Source: Azotobacter salinestris
GTDB taxonomy: Bacteria > Pseudomonadota > Gammaproteobacteria > Pseudomonadales > Pseudomonadaceae
NCBI RefSeq assembly: GCF_009363155.1
Contig: NZ_CP045302.1
Location: forward strand, 881,001-945,000
DNA length: 64,000 bases
Reading direction: 5' to 3'
The translations under genes and the position numbers were made by a program. A model generated the notes under the pieces. That model ran no database searches. It was not told where the DNA came from and saw nothing but the letters and a program-made list of their open reading frames with translations. This document shows positions 15,476-22,986 of the stretch, one piece after another. Each line of letters starts with the position of its first letter. Position 1 is the stretch's first letter.

Positions 15476-18400
15476 TCACAGCGTCCTCAGGCCGGCGTCG
15501 GCCAGTATGTCGAGCAGTTGGGTCTGCTGGCCCGCCGGCACCTGCACGTCGACCCGCCGCCCGCGGGGGCTTTCCAGGCGGATGACGGTGGCGGGCCGGG
15601 CCTCGGTCGTGGCCGGCGCCGGTGCGGCCTGCTGCTGCGCCTGGGCCCGGGCTTGCTGCTGCTCGCGCCGGCGCCGGTTGGCGGTTTCCGCCTCGATCTC
15701 GCGCAGGGTGGCGATGGCCCGGTTGAGGTCCGCCACCGCCTGGCCGTTGCCGGCGGCCGTGGCCTCGGCGCGCTGGGCCTCCAGCTCGCGGCGGCGGCTG
15801 GCGAAGGCGCGCCGATCGACTTCCTCCTGGTCGCCGCGCAGCTGGGCCAGCTCGCTCTGCAGGCTGTCCAGAGTGTTGCGACTGGAGTCGCCGAGGGCGT
15901 CCATCTGCTGCCGGGCACTCTCCAGGGCGCTTTTCAGGCTGGATAGGTCGGAGCTGTCGAGCAGGCTCAGCCCGTGCTGGGCGCGCTCGGCGCGGCGGAT
16001 GAAGGCCTCCAGGCTGATCGAGCCGTCTTCGTAGCCTTCCATCAGCGATTGCAGGGCCTTTTTCTGGCCCAGGTACGACACCTGCAGCTCGTGGCTGCGG
16101 ATCAGGGTTTCCATGGCCCAGATGCCGGCGTTGGTGTGCGGCAGGGGCTTGGCCAGCTCGGTCTTGAGGAAGGCCAGCTGCTCCTGGGCGCCGCGCAGGG
16201 ATGCCTCGGTGGCCTCGAGGTTGCCGGTGTCGATGCCCCAGTCCACGTTGTTGATGCCCTGCAGGGCGTCGAAGGCCTTGAGCGCCGCATCGCTCATGCC
16301 GGCCAGCGGTTCGCGGGCCTGGCTGAGGATGCTGCCGAAGAAATCCACGCCCGCTCCGGCGTCCTCGGCGGCGCCGCCAATTTGGCGCAACGAGCCTTCC
16401 GTTTCGGCGGAGGCGTCGGCCATGTCGGCGGAGGCTTTCTCGACGCTGCGGCCGGTCGAGGCAGCGGCTTTCTTCACCTCGTCCATCCGTTCGGCCAGGG
16501 CAGCCTGGGCCCTGGCGAAGTCCTCGGCACTGATCGCCCCGTCGCCGTAGGCCTTGCGCAGGCCCGTGCGGATCTGGCTGAAATCCACCTCGTTGGCCAC
16601 GCGGCCGATCTGCCCCATGATCGACTCGAGGCTGGCGAACTTGTCCTCGAGGCCGGCGAACTCGCCGGCCGTGGCACCGGCCCCGCGCTGGAGCTGCCGC
16701 AACTTCTCGCTGAGCACGCCGGAGGCGCGGGCGTAATCCTGCTGGCCGATGGCCCCGGACTGGTAGGCCTCGCGCAAGGCATCGCGCAGCCCGTCGATCT
16801 GGGCGGTCGTGCGGCTGGCGTCGATCAGCTTGAGCGCTTCGGCCATGTTGCCAATGGCGGCCGAGCCCTCGGCTGCGGCGGCCACGGCAGCATCCTTGGC
16901 CTTCTTCTGGTTGGCGATCAGCTCGTCGGCATAAGCCTGGTCGAGCATGCGCTGCTGATCGATCTTGGACTTGACGGCGGCGGTCTGGGCGGCGGCGCTC
17001 TCGGCAGCATGCCGGGTGGTCACGTCCCAGGCCGCCCGGATGTCCTTGCCGTCCTGCTCGATCTGCCTGGCAAAATCGGCACTCAGGCTGTTGAGCAGGT
17101 CCTGGGCGGAGCTTACCGAGGCGCGCAGCTTGTCGCCCCCCAGCATGTCGGGGACGGATTTTGCTACCAGAGCAAGCGCGTCCATGGCCATGCGCAAAGG
17201 TTTCAACAGCGAACCGGCCACCAGAGAAAAGCCTGCCGTCAAACCGTTGAACAGGGTGCGGAATGGCGCCACGAACAGCTGGACGCTGGTCGTGGTCTGG
17301 TCGAGTTTGGCGCCGAAGTCGTTCAGCCATTTCGTGCTGTCGTCGGACAGTTTCTTGAAGTCGGTCCCGGCCAGTTGCTTGGCGAACGCCTCGACCCGCC
17401 TGGCCCCGTCGATGAACGCCGTGCTGAGCGACTTGGCCAGCCTGTCCAGCCGGCCGTCCTTATCCATCCCGTCGATGGTTTCGAGCAGTTCCTTGAGCTT
17501 GCCCTTGACGTAGTCGAGCGCGCCGGCCTTGGCGATGCGGTTGTAGAAGTCCTGGGCCACATCGCCCAGCTGGCTGAGCTGGCCGGACAGGCGCGACATG
17601 CCGGCCTCGGCCGCGCCTTCGGCGGTCTTGCCCAGCTCGGCGACCAGCGCGGCGATCACGTCGCGGCCGAGCTTGCCCGCGGAAGCCAGCTCTTCCAACT
17701 GGCCGGCGTTCTTGCCGGTGATCCTGGCCAGCATGTCCCAGGCCGGCACGCCGCGCTCGACCAGTTGCAGGATCTCCTCGGTCTGCAGCTTGCTCTTGGC
17801 CCAGGCCTGGCCGACGGCCATGACGATGCCTTCGAGGCGATCCATGCCGCCGCCCAGCTGTTCGTTCTTGTCGACCAGCGCCTGCAGGGTGCCGTTCATG
17901 GGGTCGAGGCCGTAGGCCTTGAGCAGCATGAAGGCATCGGCCACTTCGGCCGCCGCCATCGGCGTGCGCTTGGCGAAGTCGCCGATCCAGTCGACCGCCT
18001 CCTTGCCGGCCTCCACCGAGCCCATCAGCGAGGTCATGCGCTGCTCCAGGCCTTCGGCAGAGTCGCCGGCCTTGAGCATGTCGACGATGCCGGTGCGGAT
18101 CGCGCCGGCCAGACGGTCGACCACGGAGACGGCCGCATCGACCCCGACGAAGGCGCCCGCAAAGGCCAGCACCCGGCGGGTCGCGCCGTTCAGCGCTTCG
18201 CGCACGGCAGCCAGGCGGGAAGCGTGCTCGGCGGCGCCGCGGGCCGCCGCCGCCTCCTGCTGCTCCAGTTCGCGCAGCTGCTGGGTGTGTCGAGCCAGGG
18301 CCTGCTGGCCGTCGTCCGCCGCCTGGGCGAGACGGCGCTGTTCGTCGGCCAGGTTGTTCGTGTCGATGCCGGCAGCCCTGGCGGCCTGCTCCAGCTCGCC

Positions 18401-18757
18401 CAACTGAGCGGTGGCCCGGTTCAGCTCGCGATTGGCACGGGCGGCCTCCCGCTCCGCTTCGCGCAGGGCGACGGCCAGGCCCTCGCTTTCCGGGTCCTTG
18501 TCCAGCGCCTTGCGCAGGTCGTCCGCACGCTGCTCGGCCCGCTGCAGGACACTGCGCGCCTGCTCGGCGGCACGACCGGCGGCGGCAAGGCTTGCCGCCA
18601 GGCCGCGGGTCTCCCTGGCTTTGCCCAGCGCTGCGCCGAGCCGCTCGCCTTCCCGGCGCAGCGCTTCCAGGGCGTCGGCGCCCTGCTCCGCCGCCGGCGA
18701 GAGCTCGTCGCGCCCGCGCAGGACGAACTGGATCAGGCGGTCTTTGATGCCGGCCAT
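15476..18757 (-). CDS. Phage tail tape measure protein (1,093 aa)
   Basis: The long, Ala- and coiled-coil-rich protein sets tail length and passes into the host envelope during DNA entry. Residues 1-190 are nearly continuous heptad-type helix. Residues about 225-400 match the conserved tape-measure N-terminal domain (SAEGLEQRMTSLMGSVEAGK, ADAFMLLKAYGLDPMNGTLQ, VERGVPAWDMLARITGKNAG). Several copies of an LREAYQSGAIGQQDYARA-like helical unit follow at about 665, 730 and 930. The C-terminus has a Gln-rich linker and a short beta segment (RRVDVQVPAGQQTQLLD). It is read leftward after the tail tube gene. Confidence 0.95.
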   Translation of the reverse strand: MAGIKDRLIQFVLRGRDELSPAAEQGADALEALRREGERLGAALGKARETRGLAASLAAAGRAAEQARSVLQRAEQRADDLRKALDKDPESEGLAVALREAEREAARANRELNRATAQLGELEQAARAAGIDTNNLADEQRRLAQAADDGQQALARHTQQLRELEQQEAAAARGAAEHASRLAAVREALNGATRRVLAFAGAFVGVDAAVSVVDRLAGAIRTGIVDMLKAGDSAEGLEQRMTSLMGSVEAGKEAVDWIGDFAKRTPMAAAEVADAFMLLKAYGLDPMNGTLQALVDKNEQLGGGMDRLEGIVMAVGQAWAKSKLQTEEILQLVERGVPAWDMLARITGKNAGQLEELASAGKLGRDVIAALVAELGKTAEGAAEAGMSRLSGQLSQLGDVAQDFYNRIAKAGALDYVKGKLKELLETIDGMDKDGRLDRLAKSLSTAFIDGARRVEAFAKQLAGTDFKKLSDDSTKWLNDFGAKLDQTTTSVQLFVAPFRTLFNGLTAGFSLVAGSLLKPLRMAMDALALVAKSVPDMLGGDKLRASVSSAQDLLNSLSADFARQIEQDGKDIRAAWDVTTRHAAESAAAQTAAVKSKIDQQRMLDQAYADELIANQKKAKDAAVAAAAEGSAAIGNMAEALKLIDASRTTAQIDGLRDALREAYQSGAIGQQDYARASGVLSEKLRQLQRGAGATAGEFAGLEDKFASLESIMGQIGRVANEVDFSQIRTGLRKAYGDGAISAEDFARAQAALAERMDEVKKAAASTGRSVEKASADMADASAETEGSLRQIGGAAEDAGAGVDFFGSILSQAREPLAGMSDAALKAFDALQGINNVDWGIDTGNLEATEASLRGAQEQLAFLKTELAKPLPHTNAGIWAMETLIRSHELQVSYLGQKKALQSLMEGYEDGSISLEAFIRRAERAQHGLSLLDSSDLSSLKSALESARQQMDALGDSSRNTLDSLQSELAQLRGDQEEVDRRAFASRRRELEAQRAEATAAGNGQAVADLNRAIATLREIEAETANRRRREQQQARAQAQQQAAPAPATTEARPATVIRLESPRGRRVDVQVPAGQQTQLLDILADAGLRTL

Positions 18758-18779
18758 TCAGGTTTCTCCTGACATGGAA

Positions 18780-18799
18780 AGCCCAGCAGGAGCTGGGCT
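18780..18799 (-). terminator. Hairpin between tail tube and tape measure genes
   Basis: An 8-bp perfect stem, AGCCCAGC with GCTGGGCT, has a 4-nt loop and is followed on the minus strand by only three T. It lies in the 78-nt gap before the tape measure start and may attenuate transcription or stabilise the upstream message. Confidence 0.4.
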
Positions 18800-18835
18800 G
18801 TCGAAAAGCATATTCGGCCATCCCTGGCCTCCCCG

Positions 18836-19588
18836 TCATGCCACCTTCTTCAGCAGCTGCATCTCGCAGAACTTGGAGATGCCGGTCGCGGTGACCAGGT
18901 CGTCGGCCAGCAGCTCGGCCGGTGCCTCCAGGCGCAGGTATTCGGTGCCGAACACCGGCAGCTCCGAGGCGATACCGAACTTCACCCGGCGCGGGCGCAG
19001 GGCGAACGGCTCGCTGGACTGCGCGTCGTTGAGGCCAGCGATGTAGAGCTCCAGCTCGACCTGGGCGCCGGCGAGCATCTGCACGGCGCTGGACTCCAGC
19101 CTGGTGTAGGTGGCCTTGATTCCGGCAGAGGTGATCAGGCTATCGGCCAGGACGACGATGCCATGCGGGGTCAGCAGGTAGTCAGTACCGGCGGCCAGCG
19201 CGGCATCGGCGGCGGTGACAACGGTGACCGACTGGCTCATGTCCGGCAGGTTCTTGAACGGGACCAGTTCGCCCTCGACCCCGGCGCAGCCCAGCACCTC
19301 GGCGGTCACGGTGCCGGCAGCGATCTCGGTGATCGTCGCCTTGGTGACGCGGGCCAGGTTGGTGGCGGTGATGTCGAACATGCCAATGGTGGCGGTAACG
19401 TCGGTCACCTGCTCGCGCACGTTGCGGTTGCCACCGCCGCCGCGGTAGTTGGGCAGCGTGGTGCGGTTGGTGGCGAACGACAGGTTGAAGGTGTCGCAGT
19501 TGCCGATGTCCAGCAGCGGGTCGGCGGACTGGTAGGCACGGGCGTAGACGATGCCCTCGCCCACGAAGGAGCGGTCGATCTGGGTCAT
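18836..19588 (-). CDS. Phage major tail tube protein
   Basis: The 250-residue protein starts MTQIDRSFVGEGIVYARAY, contains NVREQVTDVTATIGMFDITA and ends with an immunoglobulin-like region (QMLAGAQVELELYIAGLND, then RPRRVKFGIASELPVFGTEY). This is the tube-protein type found between tail-completion and tape measure genes in lambda-like phages. No separate tail-assembly chaperone gene with a programmed frameshift is seen between it and the tape measure, where one is usual. Confidence 0.85.
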   Translation of the reverse strand: MTQIDRSFVGEGIVYARAYQSADPLLDIGNCDTFNLSFATNRTTLPNYRGGGGNRNVREQVTDVTATIGMFDITATNLARVTKATITEIAAGTVTAEVLGCAGVEGELVPFKNLPDMSQSVTVVTAADAALAAGTDYLLTPHGIVVLADSLITSAGIKATYTRLESSAVQMLAGAQVELELYIAGLNDAQSSEPFALRPRRVKFGIASELPVFGTEYLRLEAPAELLADDLVTATGISKFCEMQLLKKVA

Positions 19589-19603
19589 GAATGGCTCCTG
19601 TGA

Positions 19604-20041
19604 TTACTTGAGCGGTTGGATGTAGGTGATCTGCAGCGGCATGACGTGAGCGGCCCAGCGCCGGCCCTCACCGGGCGGCATGGGGCTTTCCGGCTGGAAG
19701 GCGGCCTGCTGCACGCCAGCGACGGTCAGGCCGGCCCTGGTGCCGGGCAGCGCGACCTTGACGGCCAGCCGCGCCGCACGCAGGGCCGGGGCGAACTGCC
19801 GGCGGCGGGTCATGGCGGTGAGGTTGAGGGTGACGCGCTCGCGCACGCTGCCCTGGCCGATGCGCTCGACTTCCTCGGTCTGGCCCGGCTGAACGACGAT
19901 GAGGTCAGCCGGCAGGGTTTCGTCCTCGGCGTCGAGGATGCGCAGCACGCTGTCCTCAAGGACCAGGGCGCCGAATTCGGGCACGTCGGCCAGGCGCGCG
20001 ATCAGCTCCGCGACGATGGCGGATTGCAGGTCGATGGGCAT
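19604..20041 (-). CDS. Tail completion/terminator-like protein (gpU-type position)
   Basis: The 145-residue protein starts at the ATG at 20041, one base after the stop of the preceding gene. Sequence features: MPIDLQSAIVAELIARLADV, then ILDAEDETLPADLIVVQPG, then RERVTLNLTAMTRRRQFAPA. The alpha-beta order resembles minor tail proteins that cap the tail tube next to the head, but similarity to lambda gpU is only architectural. Placement between the connector-like gene and the tail tube supports the assignment. Confidence 0.65.
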   Translation of the reverse strand: MPIDLQSAIVAELIARLADVPEFGALVLEDSVLRILDAEDETLPADLIVVQPGQTEEVERIGQGSVRERVTLNLTAMTRRRQFAPALRAARLAVKVALPGTRAGLTVAGVQQAAFQPESPMPPGEGRRWAAHVMPLQITYIQPLK

Positions 20042-20042
20042 G

Positions 20043-20348
20043 TCAGGGCACCACGAAGAAGCTGATGAGGTGGCCGTCATCGCTGGCGATGGCGTCGATG
20101 TGCCAGAGCTGGCCGTCGAGCAGGAAGGCGCCGCGGCGGTCGAGCGGCTGCAGCAGGGCCTTGCGGGCAGTGATGGTCGCCGCCCGCTCCATGGCGCCAC
20201 TGACGCTGTCGATTGCGAAGCGCTCGACGTCGCGGTCGAGGATCAGTTCCAGTCCGGCCGCCAGGACGGTGCCGGCCGCGGACAGGTAGTCGCCCTGGCC
20301 GTCGTTGAGCGACGCCATGATGGCTGCGTCTATGTCGGCGCCGAACAT
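20043..20348 (-). CDS. Head-tail connector-like protein (gpFII-type position)
   Basis: The 101-residue protein begins MFGADIDAAIMASLNDGQGD and ends with DGQLWHIDAIASDDGHLISF. It sits directly after the capsid gene and before the tail completion gene, where lambda-like phages encode FII-type head-tail joining proteins. A short mostly-beta protein of about 100 residues fits that role. The family could not be confirmed by eye. Confidence 0.65.
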   Translation of the reverse strand: MFGADIDAAIMASLNDGQGDYLSAAGTVLAAGLELILDRDVERFAIDSVSGAMERAATITARKALLQPLDRRGAFLLDGQLWHIDAIASDDGHLISFFVVP

Positions 20349-20349
20349 C

Positions 20350-21357
20350 TCAGGCCCTGGTCAGCCGGATGATCGCCCGCGGACGGGTGCAGATGGACAG
20401 CGGGTTGGACTGCGCTTCCAGGTCGATGCCCTTGTTGTGGGGCAGCGGCTCCTGGCTGGCGTAGAACTTCTGCCCCATGGTGTTGACCGTGTCCATGTAG
20501 TCCGCCGGGGCGTACTTGGTGACCAGGAGGCCGTCGACGCCGAGCGGGATCAGGTAGGCGTCGTCGCTGCCGATGAACTCCACGCCGCCGACCTTGCCGT
20601 AGAACTCCTGCCACTCGACACCGCCGAACTGGAAGCCGGTCTGACGCAGGTCGTTGCGCAGAAACTGGCCGTCCTGGAAGCGATCCCAGGCGTCGGTGGT
20701 GGACGTGTGGCCGGTGAAGGCATCCCAGAAGCCTCGGCCGCACACGGCCAGCCAGCCGCCGATGATGCCGCTGTCGGCGATGGCGTCCTCGGCCTTGCGC
20801 TTGGCCTCGACGATCTTGGCGAGCACCTTGGTGGCGTCGTTGCCGAGCGCCATGGCGTGGCTTTGCTGCTCGATGCCGAACTGCTGATGCAGGTCGAGCA
20901 ACAGGCGCTGGCCGTCGGCATCGTAGATCTTGCCGGTGACGGCGCCGGCCCGCTGGAAACGGATGGTCGCCTCGAGACGGCGGCGCTGCTTCAGCAGGCG
21001 CTTGCCGACCAGCTCCATGACGGTTTCCAGCTCGCTCTCCGAGCCGAAGGCGCGGACGCCCTGCACCTCGTCGGCGCGGATGGTGGAGCGGGTCGGCAGG
21101 TGCAGGGTCCTGAACGGGACGATGTCGCGCTGCGCGCCGGTGGTGACCCCGGCGGGCGCGCCACGCTCGCCGGCCGGCACCAGGGCTAGGCTGTCGTTCT
21201 CGCGCTCGATGAACACGGAGGTGGTGTTGACCCCCTCCTCCTCGAACAGGGAATCCAGCAGCGCCGGCACGCGCTGGCCCTCCGGGCTGGTGTTGATGGC
21301 GTTGGTCAGGCTGACGGCGCCGAAGGCGTCGCCGTTGAAGATGTCGAGGCTGGGCAT
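20350..21357 (-). CDS. Major capsid protein (lambda gpE family)
   Basis: The 335-residue protein starts at the ATG at 21357 behind GGAGAG; upstream in-frame sequence is not coding. It begins MPSLDIFNGDAFGAVSLTNA, contains the IERENDSLALVPAGERGAP region and VPFRTLHLPTRSTIRADEVQ, both typical of the phage_cap_E family, and ends with IDLEAQSNPLSICTRPRAII. It follows the decoration protein gene, as E follows D in lambda. Confidence 0.95.
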   Translation of the reverse strand: MPSLDIFNGDAFGAVSLTNAINTSPEGQRVPALLDSLFEEEGVNTTSVFIERENDSLALVPAGERGAPAGVTTGAQRDIVPFRTLHLPTRSTIRADEVQGVRAFGSESELETVMELVGKRLLKQRRRLEATIRFQRAGAVTGKIYDADGQRLLLDLHQQFGIEQQSHAMALGNDATKVLAKIVEAKRKAEDAIADSGIIGGWLAVCGRGFWDAFTGHTSTTDAWDRFQDGQFLRNDLRQTGFQFGGVEWQEFYGKVGGVEFIGSDDAYLIPLGVDGLLVTKYAPADYMDTVNTMGQKFYASQEPLPHNKGIDLEAQSNPLSICTRPRAIIRLTRA

Positions 21358-21373
21358 GTGGCTCTCCTGAAAC

Positions 21374-21398
21374 GAAAAAACCGCCACGCGGGCGGTTT
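21374..21398 (-). terminator. Hairpin with T-run between decoration and capsid genes
   Basis: An 8-bp stem AAACCGCC (21378-21385) with GGCGGTTT (21391-21398) and a 5-nt loop is followed on the minus strand by seven T. Located in the 58-nt gap between D and E, it would behave as an intrinsic terminator or attenuator. Capsid expression would then need read-through, anti-termination or a local promoter. Confidence 0.6.
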
Positions 21399-21415
21399 CG
21401 GAATGGGTGCTGGGG

Positions 21416-21763
21416 TTAGCGGACGACGATGCCCAGGGCGAGCAGGTCGGCGGTGGCGTCGGTATCCAGTCCGGTGAGCTTGGCGCCGACCACTTCGGCA
21501 TCGCGCATCACGACTGCGGCCGGCTGGGCTGCGGCAGACACCGGCACAGCCGCGTAGAGGATGGCAACAGCGGTTTCGGTGCCGTCGGTGGCAGCGGCGC
21601 TGTAGGGCGCATATTCGCCGCTGGCGGTGACCTTGCCCAGCAGCTGGCCGGCGGGCAGAGCCACGGCGGTGATGGCGAGGGTGACCTCTTCGCGGGAGCG
21701 CTGGCCGTTGGACTCGCTCAGCAGGAACTCCGCGGTGCGCTTTGCCTGGGTCAGGATGGTCAT
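21416..21763 (-). CDS. Head decoration protein (lambda gpD family)
   Basis: The 115-residue protein starts behind a perfect GGAGG that lies in the last codons of the protease gene. It shows the family pattern: RTAEFLLSESNGQRSREEVT, then VALPAGQLLGKVTASGEYAP, then ILYAAVPVSAAAQPAAVVMR and a short C-terminus ending LLALGIVVR. Decoration trimers stabilise the expanded capsid. The order protease-D-E is as in lambda. Confidence 0.93.
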   Translation of the reverse strand: MTILTQAKRTAEFLLSESNGQRSREEVTLAITAVALPAGQLLGKVTASGEYAPYSAAATDGTETAVAILYAAVPVSAAAQPAAVVMRDAEVVGAKLTGLDTDATADLLALGIVVR

Positions 21764-21766
21764 GGC

Positions 21767-22159
21767 TTAGCCTCCGATCTTCTTCATGGTGCGGCTCCAG
21801 GCGGCCGCGGTGTTGGCTGTGCTGGCGGCGCCGGTAGCCGGCGGTGTGGCCGGAGCGGCGGCGGTGGCGTCGCGCTTGATGGCGGCGATGCTGATGCCGC
21901 GGTCCTGGGCGGCCTTGAACAGGGTCAGGGCGGTGGCCTCGACGGAGGCACCGCTGTCGATGGCAGCGGCGACCTCCTCGTCGAAGCCGGCGGCGGCCAG
22001 GGCGTGGATGCCCTTGATACGCTCGCGCTCGGTGGCGACGGCCTTTGCCTCGATGGCGTCGACGTCGACCGGCTCGGCGGCGGCGATCTGGAGGGTCTGC
22101 GGATCGGTGCCGGCGGCGATGGCCGCCTGCAGCTCGGCCGTGGTGCGGACGATGGTCAT
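21767..22159 (-). CDS. Internal in-frame scaffold start within the protease gene (Nu3-like)
   Basis: Inside the protease frame, an ATG at 22159 is preceded by GAGGAA seven to eight bases upstream. It would produce the C-terminal 130 residues (MTIVRTTAELQAAIAAG onward), an Ala-rich helical segment after the catalytic domain. In lambda the scaffold Nu3 is made exactly this way from within gene C. That the product is made here is inferred from the internal ribosome site and the helical composition. Confidence 0.55.
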   Translation of the reverse strand: MTIVRTTAELQAAIAAGTDPQTLQIAAAEPVDVDAIEAKAVATERERIKGIHALAAAGFDEEVAAAIDSGASVEATALTLFKAAQDRGISIAAIKRDATAAAPATPPATGAASTANTAAAWSRTMKKIGG

Positions 22160-22984
22160 GCTGGGTTTCCTCGGGTAGGCGGCCGGGCTGGCCAGTTCGG
22201 TGAGCAGGGATTCGAGCGAGCCGAGGCGATGGGCCAGGCCGGCGGCGACGGCGGCAGCGCCGACCTTGAGGCCGCCGAAATCGCCCATGGCGGGCACGTC
22301 TTCGGGGTCGACTGCGAGGTTGCGGGCGACCTTGGCGACGAACACCCCGGCCAGGGCGTCGATGCTCTTGGCGACCTCGGCGCGGCCCTCCTCGGTTTCG
22401 AGATCCGGGCGCTTGTTGGGCGCGTTGCTGCTGGTGATCGTGTAGCGCTTGATGCCGTCGGCTTCCTTGCGGATGGCCACCTCCACCACCACGCCGATGG
22501 AGCCGAGCAAGGCGGTGTCGTCGACCACCACTTCGTCGGCCGCGCTGGCGATCCAGTAGGCGGCGCTGGCTCCGGTGCCGCCGACGTAGGCCTTGATCGG
22601 CTTCCTGCCGCGGGCGGCGTGGATCATGTCGGCCAGCTCGTTGATGCCGGTCGCCTCGCCGCCGGGGCTGTCGACGTTGAGGACGATGGCCCGGACCTTG
22701 GGGTCGTCGAGGGCGGCCTGCAGGTCGGTGGCCAGCTCCTGGGTGCTGGTCGCCCCGCTGATGCGGGTGAACAGGTTGGCGTAGCGCATGATCGGCCCGG
22801 TGACCGGGATCACCGCCACGCCGTCGCGCAGGCTGACGGCGCGGGTGTTGCCCAGCGGCTTGCCGAGCCGGGCCTCCAGGGCTTCGGGATCACCCTGGCG
22901 ATCGGCGATGGCCATCAGGGTATCGAGGGCGTCGGGCAGCATCAGCCAGGGCCGCGAGGCGGCCAGCTCGAAGGCGCGGGGCAT
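21767..22984 (-). CDS. S49-family prohead protease/scaffold (lambda gpC-like)
   Basis: The start is set at the ATG at 22984 because GAGGA lies six bases upstream; an ATG two codons earlier overlaps the portal stop as ATGA but would leave no spacing. Residues about 55-265 form the ClpP/S49 protease: VAVIPVTGPIMRYANLFTRI, VRAIVLNVDSPGGEATGINE (oxyanion region), VGGTGASAAYWIASAADEVV with the catalytic Ser, and DTALLGSIGVVVEVA. The C-terminal 130 residues are a helical scaffold-like domain. It processes prohead proteins during maturation. Confidence 0.93.
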   Translation of the reverse strand: MPRAFELAASRPWLMLPDALDTLMAIADRQGDPEALEARLGKPLGNTRAVSLRDGVAVIPVTGPIMRYANLFTRISGATSTQELATDLQAALDDPKVRAIVLNVDSPGGEATGINELADMIHAARGRKPIKAYVGGTGASAAYWIASAADEVVVDDTALLGSIGVVVEVAIRKEADGIKRYTITSSNAPNKRPDLETEEGRAEVAKSIDALAGVFVAKVARNLAVDPEDVPAMGDFGGLKVGAAAVAAGLAHRLGSLESLLTELASPAAYPRKPSMTIVRTTAELQAAIAAGTDPQTLQIAAAEPVDVDAIEAKAVATERERIKGIHALAAAGFDEEVAAAIDSGASVEATALTLFKAAQDRGISIAAIKRDATAAAPATPPATGAASTANTAAAWSRTMKKIGG

Positions 22985-22986
22985 GG

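Noticed and set aside
15974-18772. A 932-codon frame on the plus strand across the tape measure gene
   Set aside because: It is the mirror of a GC-rich coiled-coil gene; the minus-strand product has recognisable tape-measure motifs and the plus-strand one has none.
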